Shown one piece after another: positions 8,214-17,637 of a DNA stretch of 64,000 nt. The notes beneath the pieces are model-generated. The model was not told where the DNA came from. It ran no database searches and worked only from the letters and a program-made list of their open reading frames with translations. How positions within the stretch are numbered: the first letter of the stretch is position 1; each line of letters starts with the position of its first letter. A program made the position numbers and the translations under genes. This stretch comes from Acidobacteriota bacterium (GTDB taxonomy: Bacteria > Acidobacteriota > Terriglobia > Terriglobales > Acidobacteriaceae), in the NCBI GenBank assembly GCA_021846275.1, contig JAJZBZ010000004.1, positions 1-64,000 on the forward strand, written 5' to 3'.

Positions 8214-9509
8214 TCAGTGGATGGAGAGTTTTGCGCCGGTGGTTTGCGTTATGCCCATGCCGTCCTGCGCGACGACGTGGAAGTTTTTTCCGCTGACCTG
8301 GGCGTAGCCAATGACCATGCCTTTCTGCGCGCTGATGGAGACGTTGTTCAGCGTGATGCCGGGCATGGGAACCTCCGGCAGGCCGACAATGGCTCCGGCA
8401 ATCTTTGCGTTGGTGATGGTCACGTTCTCGACGGTGATGTCGTGGAAGTGCGGCGTGAGTCGACCGAGAGGCTGCGGTTTTTCGCCGGGTTGCGGGAAGA
8501 CCTTCGGGTAGTATTCGCTGATGATGAGGCCGTATTTGACGTTCTTGATCTGCATGTCGCGGAAGGTGATGTTGGAGACATCGTTGCCGCGATCGCGATT
8601 GGCTTTGACGCGGATGCCGTTGTCGGTGCCGTCCATCTGGACGTGTTCGACGAGAATGTTCTGCGCGCCGCCGGCCAGTTCGCTGCCGACGGAGACGCCG
8701 TGGCCGTGAAGGAAGACGCAGTTGCGGATGGTGATGTTTTTGCTGGGTGAGTCGGGGCCGGGTGAGTTGATCATGCCGGATTTGATGGCGATGTCGTCGT
8801 CGCCAACGTCGGCGACGACGTGATCGATGGTGACGTTGGTGCTGGAGAATGGATCGATGGCGTCGGTGTTGGGCGCGTGGGGCGGCGCGAGGACGCGGAT
8901 GTTGCGGATGGTGACATCGTCGGAGTAGTAGGGAACGATCTGCCACATGGGTGAGTTCTGGAAGGTGACGCCTTCGAGCAGGACGTGTTTGCAGTGTTCG
9001 AGCACGACGAGGCGCGGGCGCGTGTGATCGGAGCCGAGGATGCCGGTGTCCTTGATGGCGCGCGCCATGGCCCACCAAGAGGAGCCGTTGCCATCGACGG
9101 TGCCCTGGCCGGTGATAGCGATGTTGGTTGCGCCGTGGGCGCTGATGAGGGATTGCTGGCCGGGAGCGTGGAACTCGGTGCGCGCGGGATAGTCGGCGTG
9201 GTCGGGCGAGCCGAGCAGCGTGGCGCCTTTGTCGAGGTGAAGCGTGACGTTGCTCTTGAGGACGATCGGTGCGCTGAGATACGTTCCGGCAGCGAGCGTG
9301 ACCGTGCCGCCGCCCTGAGCGGAGCAGGTGTCGATGGCTTTCTGGATGGCTGCGGTGTCCTTGGTCGCGCCGTCGGCTTTTGCGCCGTAGGTGTGCGGGT
9401 CGCAGGTGGTCGAGGCAGACGCGGCGAGAGTGAGTGAGGCGATGGCGAGTGAGGCGAACGCGGCGCGAGCGAATGCGCGGCGGTGGTTGGCTGGCGGAGA
9501 AAGCTTCAC
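8214..9509 (-). CDS. Secreted polygalacturonase (GH28)
   Basis: 431 aa from GTG 9509, with GAGG 7 nt upstream. An N-terminal signal peptide (to about residue 33, '...TLAASAS') indicates export. The mature part is a right-handed beta-helix with all GH28 catalytic signatures: 'NTDAID' (214-219), 'GDDDIAIK' (236-243), 'GHGVSVGSE' (from 269) and 'RVK' (300-302). It hydrolyses alpha-1,4 bonds of de-esterified polygalacturonan, endo or exo, and releases galacturonate that the uxaC operon can consume. A TGGTCCAACCA box overlaps the putative -35 in its upstream region, suggesting shared control with uxaC. Confidence 0.93.
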   Translation of the reverse strand: MKLSPPANHRRAFARAAFASLAIASLTLAASASTTCDPHTYGAKADGATKDTAAIQKAIDTCSAQGGGTVTLAAGTYLSAPIVLKSNVTLHLDKGATLLGSPDHADYPARTEFHAPGQQSLISAHGATNIAITGQGTVDGNGSSWWAMARAIKDTGILGSDHTRPRLVVLEHCKHVLLEGVTFQNSPMWQIVPYYSDDVTIRNIRVLAPPHAPNTDAIDPFSSTNVTIDHVVADVGDDDIAIKSGMINSPGPDSPSKNITIRNCVFLHGHGVSVGSELAGGAQNILVEHVQMDGTDNGIRVKANRDRGNDVSNITFRDMQIKNVKYGLIISEYYPKVFPQPGEKPQPLGRLTPHFHDITVENVTITNAKIAGAIVGLPEVPMPGITLNNVSISAQKGMVIGYAQVSGKNFHVVAQDGMGITQTTGAKLSIH

Positions 9510-9571
9510 GGTGGAACCTCGTGGAAGTGCGAATGGAACTGCGGAATTATCATACGCGGAAGATGGCTAAG

Positions 9572-9582
9572 TGGTCCAACCA
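9572..9582. promoter_or_regulatory. Single FadR-type operator box upstream of GH28
   Basis: TGGTCCAACCA fits the TGGT-n3-ACCA pattern of the two boxes before uxaC. On the minus strand it overlaps a possible -35 (TTGGAC), followed 19 bp later by TATGAT, upstream of the GTG start at 9509. Repression of the polygalacturonase by the FadR-type regulator at 518-1279 is inferred. Confidence 0.5.
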
Positions 9583-9688
9583 CATGGCGGATTATTTTGG
9601 ATGAAGCGATTTGAGCCGATTGTGTCTGGATCCGCGATGCAGGCGAGGCGAAGATGCAGGATGCTGCGAATGCCGAGTAAAAATGAGC

Positions 9689-9703
9689 GGAATGGACCAT
9701 TCC
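9689..9703. promoter_or_regulatory. Perfect 15-bp palindrome upstream of the GH28-CE8 promoter
   Basis: GGAATGG-A-CCATTCC is an exact inverted repeat around a single central base, 13 bp upstream of the putative -35 at 9717. Position and symmetry suggest a dimeric regulator site. The sequence differs from the TGGTnnnACCA boxes, so a different regulator is possible. Confidence 0.45.
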
Positions 9704-9716
9704 TCCCGCATTTTGC

Positions 9717-9746
9717 TTGACGGGAGGGTTTGTAGGCGGCTATACA
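9717..9746 (+). promoter_or_regulatory. Putative sigma70 promoter of the GH28-CE8 gene
   Basis: TTGACG (9717-9722) and TATACA (9741-9746) with an 18-bp spacer resemble a vegetative promoter. The predicted leader before ATG 9863 would be about 110 nt. Confidence 0.5.
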
Positions 9747-9862
9747 GGAGGTGCGTCAGAGGTCCGTCCACTATTCGCATGTTGGCGATCGGAGACGGAC
9801 CGCAAAGAGAGGTGCGTCGAAAGCTCCGGGACAGAGAGACGACGAAGGAATCGGGAGGGTGT

Positions 9863-12256
9863 ATGCGTGGCTGGCGGCTTGCAGTGGTGGTTGCGGGATG
9901 GAGTGTTGCGGCGTGCGGGCAGGATACGCGAACGGTGACGGAGCCGCGCCTGCCTGCGGCTTGCGTTGTGTTGCGCGCGCAACTGCATGCCGAGCATGGG
10001 CGGCTGACGGATGGCGATGAGCAGCGGCTGGATACGGAGCGGATTCAGCAGGCGATGGATCATTGTGCTGCGGGGCATGCGGTGGAGTTGCGGGCGTATG
10101 GGGCGAATCAGGTTTTTCTGACCGGGCCGCTGGAGCTGCGCAGCGGCGTGACGCTGGTGGTGGATGCGAATACGGTGCTCGTTGGTTCGCGCGATCCGCG
10201 CGTCTACGATCTCGCGCCGGGAAGCTGTGGCGTGGTGAACAAAAAGGGGCATGGATGCAGGCCGCTGATTCTGGCTGATCATGCGACGGGCAGCGGCGTG
10301 ATGGGCGAGGGATCGATTGACGGGCGCGGCGGGGCGCAGTTGATGGGGCAGAAGCAGACGTGGTGGGATCTGGCGCACGAGGCGAAGCTGCGCGACCTGA
10401 ACCAGAGCGTGCCGTGGATGATGATTCTGCGGCATGCGGATGATTTCACGCTGTATGGGATTACGCTGCGGAACTCGCCGGGATTTCACGTTGCGGTGAA
10501 CAACACGAACGGATTCACGGCGTGGGGCGTGAAGATTATGACGCCGAAGACGGCGCGGAATACGGACGGGATTGATCCGATCTCTTCCGAGAATGTGACG
10601 ATCACGCATTGCTGGATTCACGCCGGCGACGACGATGTGGCGGTGAAGGCGAATGGGAGCGGGCCGATGTCGCATATCTCGGTGGTGCACAATCATTTTT
10701 TTACCGGGCACGGAATGTCGATTGGCAGCGAGACGAATGGCGGCGTGAATCACTTGCTGGTGAGCGATTTGACGATTGATGGGGCGGACAACGGGATACG
10801 GATCAAGAGCGATCGCAGCAGGGGCGGGCTGGTTGAGGATATTCGCTACGAGGATGTGTGCATGCGCGATGTGGCGCATCCGCTGGTGTTCAGCCCGATG
10901 TACACGACGCGCGCGGGGAATTTGTTGCCGGAGTATCGCGGGATCGTGATGAGCGATGTGACGATGGAGGGCAGCGGGCGATACACAATCGACGGGCTGG
11001 ATGCGCAGCACAGGCTGGAACTGACGCTGGATAACGTCTTCGCGCTCGACCAGCAGCACAGCCGATGGGAAGCGTCGCATGCGGCGATTACCGTGGGGCC
11101 GAGGCGCGGGAATCTGGAGATTGCTGGCGAGGATGTTTCGACGGCGGAGATGGCGGGCGCGCGAGCGGGCAAGGCGCTGAACTGCGAGGGACGGTTTGTG
11201 AAATTTCCGGAGCTGACGAGCGCGCCGGAGATGGCGGGCGATGCGCCTGTTGCGGATAAGACGCTGTATGTGGCGGCGGATGGGAGCGGGGATTATTTTT
11301 CGATTCAGCAGGCGCTGGATGCCGCTCCGGACCAGGGTGCCGTGGTGCAGGTGGGGCCAGGGACGTATCGCGAAGTGATTACCGTGCTGAAGCCGAATGT
11401 GACGCTGCGCGGGAGTGGCGAGGCGACGGTGGTGGTGAATGATCGCAGCGCGGGCACGAGCGGAGGGACGACGCACTCGGCGACGGTGAATATTCTGGCG
11501 GATAATTTTCTGGCGGAAAATATCACGTTTGCGAATGATTTCAATCGGACGCATGCGCAGCAGACGGAGGGTTCGCAGGCGGTGGCGCTGCTGGTGAAGG
11601 GGGATCGCGCGATCTTTCACAATGTGCGCGTGCTGGGCAACCAGGACACGCTGTATGCGGGGAGCCGGGACTGCAATCCAGACGGTGCAAGCTGCGCGTC
11701 GGCGCGGCAGTATTTTTCCGACTGCTACATCGAGGGCAATGTGGATTTCATCTTCGGCGATGGCAAGGCTGTATTTGACCACTGCGAGATTCACAGCACG
11801 CCGCATCGCGGAGGCTTTGTGACGGCGCAGTCGAAGCATTATCCCGACGAGGATTCGGGCTATGTGCTGAAAAATTGTCGGCTGACGGGAGATCGCGCGG
11901 AGACGGGCGATGTGTATCTGGGGCGACCGTGGCGGCCGTATTCGACGGTGATCTATCTGAATACGTGGATGGGCGGGCAGATTGATCCGGCGGGCTGGCG
12001 CGAGTGGTCGCCGGGCAAGACGCATTCACTCGATACGGCGTACTACGCCGAGTATGATTCGAGCGGGCCGGGCGGCGGGATGAAGTTGCGGGATCCGCAT
12101 GCGCATTGGCTGACGGCGGCAGAGGCGGCGCGGTATGAGCCGATGCGCTGGCTGGCGGGTACGGATGGGTGGAATCCGCGAGCGGAGCTGGCGGTGCGGG
12201 ATGAGGCTGAGAGCAGCGCGGGGCGCTCGGATTCACGCGGCGTGGGTTCGCGCTGA
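9863..12256 (+). CDS. Bifunctional pectinase: GH28 polygalacturonase fused to CE8 pectin methylesterase
   Basis: 797 aa from ATG 9863, preceded by GGGAGGG. The track start 9611 is upstream of the putative promoter. A short signal peptide is followed by a GH28 domain (~45-440) with 'NTDGID' (233-238), 'GDDDVAVK' (from 255), 'GHGMSIGSE' (from 282) and 'RIK' (313-315). A CE8 domain runs from ~466 ('TLYVAADGSGDYFSIQQALDA') to ~770, with 'GSQAVALLV', 'QDTLYAG' (Asp595), 'DFIFGD' (Asp628) and 'LGRPW' (Arg688). The esterase removes methyl groups and the glycosidase cuts the exposed polygalacturonate, so the fusion couples successive steps outside the cytoplasm. All catalytic residues appear intact in both halves. 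Confidence 0.93.
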   Translation: MRGWRLAVVVAGWSVAACGQDTRTVTEPRLPAACVVLRAQLHAEHGRLTDGDEQRLDTERIQQAMDHCAAGHAVELRAYGANQVFLTGPLELRSGVTLVVDANTVLVGSRDPRVYDLAPGSCGVVNKKGHGCRPLILADHATGSGVMGEGSIDGRGGAQLMGQKQTWWDLAHEAKLRDLNQSVPWMMILRHADDFTLYGITLRNSPGFHVAVNNTNGFTAWGVKIMTPKTARNTDGIDPISSENVTITHCWIHAGDDDVAVKANGSGPMSHISVVHNHFFTGHGMSIGSETNGGVNHLLVSDLTIDGADNGIRIKSDRSRGGLVEDIRYEDVCMRDVAHPLVFSPMYTTRAGNLLPEYRGIVMSDVTMEGSGRYTIDGLDAQHRLELTLDNVFALDQQHSRWEASHAAITVGPRRGNLEIAGEDVSTAEMAGARAGKALNCEGRFVKFPELTSAPEMAGDAPVADKTLYVAADGSGDYFSIQQALDAAPDQGAVVQVGPGTYREVITVLKPNVTLRGSGEATVVVNDRSAGTSGGTTHSATVNILADNFLAENITFANDFNRTHAQQTEGSQAVALLVKGDRAIFHNVRVLGNQDTLYAGSRDCNPDGASCASARQYFSDCYIEGNVDFIFGDGKAVFDHCEIHSTPHRGGFVTAQSKHYPDEDSGYVLKNCRLTGDRAETGDVYLGRPWRPYSTVIYLNTWMGGQIDPAGWREWSPGKTHSLDTAYYAEYDSSGPGGGMKLRDPHAHWLTAAEAARYEPMRWLAGTDGWNPRAELAVRDEAESSAGRSDSRGVGSR

Positions 12257-12279
12257 GTGAGTTTGCGCGGCGAAATTTT

Positions 12280-13464
<1,185 letters not shown>

Positions 13465-13484
13465 GGATTCACCTCGTGTGGACA

Positions 13485-14093
13485 CTATTCGTCCGCTTCA
13501 AACTCTTTCCATTGACCCTGAGTGAACAGGTGATAAACGGTTTTGGTGTCGATCACGCTGTCGGCTACGGAGTCGTGATCGGGTGTCGTGGGCGGCGCAT
13601 CCTGCGATGCGAAGGCATCGCGAAACTGAGCGGGCGTGGCGGCGTCGATGCCCCAGTTGAAGCCCAGAACGCCGGTGGGATCGTGCTTCTGAAGCCGCGA
13701 AATCTCCTGCCAGCGAGCCAGTTCCATGGGCTGCGTCTCGACGGGCTGTGAGGTGGACGCATCTGCGAAGAAAACGAGCAGAGTGGTTACGCCGCCGACC
13801 GAGCAGAGGACAGCCCAGTCCTCAGAGCCGCGACGCTGGAAACTGCCGTGGATGACGTTCTCCGGGCGATGCGCCTGCCAGGTTTGCGGAATCATGCAGC
13901 CGCGCCGGGTGAGCGTAGCCGCGATGGGCGAGGGAATTTGTGGAAACGAGCTGATGGGCAGGCGCCGAAACTGATAGCTGCGAGTGAGGCCGTTGACGCG
14001 CAGCGAACCGCTGACGACGGACTCGGTCTGAGCGTGCGCCAGCGACGTGGTGGCCAGCAAGAGTAGAAACAGGATGTAAGTTCGCAATCGCAT
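13485..14093 (-). CDS. Small secreted protein of unknown function in the beta-oxidation operon
   Basis: 202 aa. A clear signal peptide ('MRLRTYILFLLLLATTSLAHA') is followed by a mature domain of ~180 aa with two cysteines ('RRGCMIPQTW' and 'AVLCSVGG'), which could form a disulfide. The acidic C-terminus is 'QWKEFEADE'. I do not recognise the family. It lies 19 nt after the fadN-like gene and abuts fadA, so it is probably co-transcribed with beta-oxidation enzymes although it is exported. Confidence 0.75.
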   Translation of the reverse strand: MRLRTYILFLLLLATTSLAHAQTESVVSGSLRVNGLTRSYQFRRLPISSFPQIPSPIAATLTRRGCMIPQTWQAHRPENVIHGSFQRRGSEDWAVLCSVGGVTTLLVFFADASTSQPVETQPMELARWQEISRLQKHDPTGVLGFNWGIDAATPAQFRDAFASQDAPPTTPDHDSVADSVIDTKTVYHLFTQGQWKEFEADE

Positions 14094-14112
14094 CAGAGTT
14101 TTGTACCGATCT

Positions 14113-16560
14113 TCAGTTTCGCAGCGGTTTGCCTGTCTTCAGAGTATGTGCAATGCGTTCCTGCGTCTTGCGCTCTCCGCAGAGCGAGAGAAACGCCTCG
14201 CGTTCGAGATCAAGCAGATGCTGTTCGCTGACGAGCGTGCCCGGTGTGACGTGTCCGCCGCAGAGAACGTGGGCCACTTTGCGCGCTATTTTTTGATCGT
14301 GTTCGCTGGCGAAGCCCGCCTCGCCCATGAGGAAGATTCCCGTCTCCAGCGTGGCCAGCACGGAGGCTCCGGCAACTGCGATGGCCGCACGCGGCTGCGG
14401 AGCGACATAGCCGGTTTCGGCCAGCAGTTGTGCCTGCGCCCTGGCGTCGAGCAGGAGCCGCTCGCGGTGCATGGTGATGCGATCCTGCGGACGCAGCAAT
14501 CCAAGATCGCGCGCCTCCGCAGCGGATGTGGAGACCTTGGCCATCGCAATGGTTTCGAGCGAGCGTTTGAGCGCGACGGCATACTCGGCGGATTGCGCGA
14601 ATTTTGCCGGAGGGTCGCGCGGTTCGGGCGGCGCGAAGGATGCGGCTGCATCGAGCGCGCGCAGAGCCATCTCCTTGGTGCCGCCGCCGCCGGGAATGAG
14701 GCCGACGCCGACCTCGACGAGGCCCATGTAGAGTTCAGCGTGGGGCTGGCGGAGCGCAGCGTGGAGAGCCATCTCCGCGCCGCCACCGAGGCAGAGCGCG
14801 TAGGGCGCAACGACGACCGGACGCGGGCAGAATTTGATGGCTGCGGTCATCGACTGGAAGGCGCGAATGGCGAGATGGACTTCGTCCCAGTCACCCTCCT
14901 GAGCGGCGAGCAAAAGCTGCATGAGATTGGCGCCCACGGAGAAGTTTTCCGCGTCGCTGGTGAGCACGAACGAGGAGAAATTTCGCACCGCTTCGCTGTC
15001 AGCGGCGAGGACCGAGGTGATGAGCGAGACGACATCGCCGCCGATGGCGGATTTCTGCGAGTGCAGCTCGATGCAGCCGATGCCGTCGCCGAGATCGACA
15101 AGCGATGCGCCGGGATTGCCGCGCACGATGCGCTTTGCGTCTGCGCGGAAGCTGGCGACCATGGCGTGGCCGGAGATGGGTTCTATTGGCTCGAAACGCT
15201 GCGTTGCGGGCTGATAAAAGCTGTTGCCTGCGTACCAGCGCGTGATACCTGCGGCGAGCATCGCTTCCACGCGCGCGCTCACGGGCAGGCCGAGAGCCTT
15301 CATGCGCGCGACGGACTCCGCGACGCCGACCGCGTCCCACATGGCAAACGGGCCAAGCTGCCAGTTGAAGCCGGCGCAGATGGCGCGGTCAATGGCCTCG
15401 CCGCTGTCGGCCACTTCGCCGATGCGGTCGGCGGAGTAGTTCCAGACGTTGGCCAGCAGTGGCCAGAGAAACGCCGCGGCTTTGTCCTTTGCAGGATCAG
15501 CGGCGAGCAGTGCGCGCAGGCGCTCCGGCAGGCTGGCGATGTTTTTCGCCATATCGAGCGAGGACAGTTTCGCTTTTTGCAAAGGGCGATATTCCAGCGT
15601 CTTCAGGTCGAGTGCCAGGCGCTCTTCGCTGCCGTCGGGAAGGCGATTTTTGCGATAGAAACCCTGCTTGGTTTTGTCGCCCAGCCAGCGACGCTCGGTG
15701 AGCGTTTGTACGAGGCTGAGCGCAGGGTTGTCTTCGGTGGATTCGCGGAAGTTCGAGGCAACGTGGGCCAGAACGTCGATGCCCACCATGTCGGCCAGGC
15801 GAAAGGTTCCGGTGCGCGGCCAACCGAGCACGCTGCCGGTGAGCGCGTCGACCTCCTCGACGGTGAGATTCTGCTCCAGCACGAGACGCGAGGCACAGAA
15901 CATATTGGCGACGCCGATGCGGTTGGCGATGAAGTTCGGCGTATCGTGCGCCTCGACGACCTGCTTGCCGAGGATGCGATCGGCGAAGCGGGCAAAGCTC
16001 GCCATCCGGCTGCGATCCGTGGCTGCGGTGGGAATGATTTCGAGCAGGCGCATGTAGCGCGGAGGATTGAAAAAGTGAGTGCCGAACCAACGGCTGCGCA
16101 GGTCAGCGGGCATGGCTGCGGCCTCGGCGATTTTTTCGACGGGCAGGCCGGAGGTGTTGGTTGTGAGCAACGCCGACGGCGACAGGTGAGGCAGCACACG
16201 CTGGAGCAGAGCGGCCTTGATGGCGAGGTCTTCGGTGACGGCTTCGATGATCCAGTCGCACTCGCGCAGTCGCGGCAGGTCGTCGTCGAAGTTGCCCGGC
16301 GTGACGAGCGCCGCGCAGGCAGGGGTGAAAAACGCCGCCGGGCGTGTCTTGAGCAGCGCGTCCAGCGCGCCGTTGGCGAGCTTGCTGCGATCACGTGCGG
16401 ATGCGCCTTCCTGCGTCATGTCGAGCAGCAGGCAGGGCAGGCCGGCGTTGGCGAAGTGAGCGGCGATGCGCGCGCCCATGGTGCCGGCACCGAGCACGGC
16501 GACGCGGCGAATCAGGAGGGTTTGTCGGGACGGGGATGGTGAATCGGGAGAGATGCTCAT
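14113..16560 (-). CDS. fadN: 3-hydroxyacyl-CoA dehydrogenase / enoyl-CoA hydratase (FadN-type)
   Basis: 815 aa. AGGAG lies 8 nt before ATG 16560. The N-terminal Rossmann domain 'VAVLGAGTMGARIAAHFANAG' starts at ~residue 20, followed by the HAD catalytic region ('NTSGLPV', 'GTHFFNPPRYMRLLEII', 'DTPNFIANRIG'). A C-terminal crotonase domain (~500-690) has 'CLGGGAEMALHAALR' and 'GLVEVGVGLIPGGGGT' with the catalytic Glu. This order (dehydrogenase first, hydratase last) is that of Bacillus FadN rather than of E. coli FadB. It catalyses the middle two steps of beta-oxidation. FadA follows in the operon; an acyl-CoA dehydrogenase is not in the window. Confidence 0.9.
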   Translation of the reverse strand: MSISPDSPSPSRQTLLIRRVAVLGAGTMGARIAAHFANAGLPCLLLDMTQEGASARDRSKLANGALDALLKTRPAAFFTPACAALVTPGNFDDDLPRLRECDWIIEAVTEDLAIKAALLQRVLPHLSPSALLTTNTSGLPVEKIAEAAAMPADLRSRWFGTHFFNPPRYMRLLEIIPTAATDRSRMASFARFADRILGKQVVEAHDTPNFIANRIGVANMFCASRLVLEQNLTVEEVDALTGSVLGWPRTGTFRLADMVGIDVLAHVASNFRESTEDNPALSLVQTLTERRWLGDKTKQGFYRKNRLPDGSEERLALDLKTLEYRPLQKAKLSSLDMAKNIASLPERLRALLAADPAKDKAAAFLWPLLANVWNYSADRIGEVADSGEAIDRAICAGFNWQLGPFAMWDAVGVAESVARMKALGLPVSARVEAMLAAGITRWYAGNSFYQPATQRFEPIEPISGHAMVASFRADAKRIVRGNPGASLVDLGDGIGCIELHSQKSAIGGDVVSLITSVLAADSEAVRNFSSFVLTSDAENFSVGANLMQLLLAAQEGDWDEVHLAIRAFQSMTAAIKFCPRPVVVAPYALCLGGGAEMALHAALRQPHAELYMGLVEVGVGLIPGGGGTKEMALRALDAAASFAPPEPRDPPAKFAQSAEYAVALKRSLETIAMAKVSTSAAEARDLGLLRPQDRITMHRERLLLDARAQAQLLAETGYVAPQPRAAIAVAGASVLATLETGIFLMGEAGFASEHDQKIARKVAHVLCGGHVTPGTLVSEQHLLDLEREAFLSLCGERKTQERIAHTLKTGKPLRN

Positions 16561-16755
16561 GCACGTAACTCCTGTCTGGCATGCATCGCCGCGAAGGCGC
16601 GACGCAAGTGGACCGAACCACTGGAGGATACGGCGACGCGAGCGGCGAGGTCAAACGCCGCTGTTGGGTCTGTGGAGCCGGAAGCGCGAGGGGCGAATTG
16701 CTGATTGACTCAACGGGCGCGTCAGCTTAGCTTCAGACAAGGAGCAAGTCCGGAT

Positions 16756-17481
16756 ATGTCATTGGTTCATCCAATCCTGAACGATGCGGTCGAGCATGCG
16801 CGTACGATCGCGCGGCTCGAAGCCGAGGGCGCGATTCTGCTGCGTCCGGAAACGAGTGTTTTTTCGCCAGCCTCGCAGATTGGCGCTGGCACGGTGATCG
16901 AGCCGGGTGTGCAACTGCTGGGCACGACGCGCATCGGTGTCGGATGCCTGATTCGCAGCGGGTGCGTTCTGGAGAATGCGGAGCTGGGCGATCGCGTCGT
17001 GCTGCGCAACCACTGCGTGGTGACAGACTCCTCGATTGCCTCGGAGGCGACGATAGGTCCGTTCGCGCATCTGCGCCCGGGCAGCCATGTCGCGGAGCAG
17101 GCGCATGTGGGAAATTTTGTGGAGATGAAGAATGCGCGGCTGGGCAAGGGTGCGAAGGCCGGTCATCTGAGCTACCTGGGCGATGCGGCAGTGGGCGCGG
17201 GAGCAAATATCGGAGCCGGAGTAATAACGTGCAACTACGATGGGCAGCGCAAGCATCTGACGGAGATTGGAGCCGGTGCGTTTGTGGGCAGCGACTCGAC
17301 GCTGGTGGCGCCTCTGACAGTGGGTGACGGCGCGTATATCGGCGCCGGATCGTGCATTACGCATGAGGTGCCGTCGAATGCGCTGGCTGTTGGGCGCAGC
17401 CGCCAGATCGTGAAGCCGGAGTGGGCCACCAGGCGCAGAAAAAAGCAGGGAGAGATCAGCGGCAGTTCGCATTCGAGTTGA
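16756..17481 (+). CDS. Stand-alone GlmU-type N-acetyltransferase domain (left-handed beta-helix)
   Basis: 241 aa from ATG 16756; AAGGAG lies 11 nt upstream. Hexapeptide repeats cover most of the protein. The region '[29 protein letters not shown]' followed by '[13 protein letters not shown]' and '[14 protein letters not shown]' closely matches the C-terminal acetyltransferase domain of GlmU, including the catalytic His in AGHLSYLGD. The N-terminal uridylyltransferase domain (LxAGxGTRM) is absent, so this protein could acetylate glucosamine-1-phosphate but not make UDP-GlcNAc alone. Either a separate pyrophosphorylase exists elsewhere or this acts on another amino-sugar phosphate. Confidence 0.82.
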   Translation: MSLVHPILNDAVEHARTIARLEAEGAILLRPETSVFSPASQIGAGTVIEPGVQLLGTTRIGVGCLIRSGCVLENAELGDRVVLRNHCVVTDSSIASEATIGPFAHLRPGSHVAEQAHVGNFVEMKNARLGKGAKAGHLSYLGDAAVGAGANIGAGVITCNYDGQRKHLTEIGAGAFVGSDSTLVAPLTVGDGAYIGAGSCITHEVPSNALAVGRSRQIVKPEWATRRRKKQGEISGSSHSS

Positions 17482-17637
17482 TTTGCAATGGACTGATTCC
17501 AACGCTTGATGCGGTCGATAGAAGACTCAGTTGCTTTGGCGTTGTCAAAGAGGCTTGCGCATGGAGGTCTGTGCGAACGACGACAAACAGGCGCATACTA
17601 ATCTGTAGCCCAGGATGGGCGCGGGACGGGGACAGAG

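Noticed and set aside
9740-12025. 761-aa ORF on the minus strand opposite the GH28-CE8 gene
   Set aside because: Arg/His/Pro-rich translation with no recognisable motif. It is the antisense shadow of a GC-rich gene whose sense frame carries complete catalytic motifs.
16607-16622. AGTGG-accgaa-CCACT inverted repeat upstream of the fadN-like gene considered as another FadR-type box
   Set aside because: Spacing and core do not fit TGGTnnnACCA. It may be a fatty-acid regulator site, but evidence is too thin to call.
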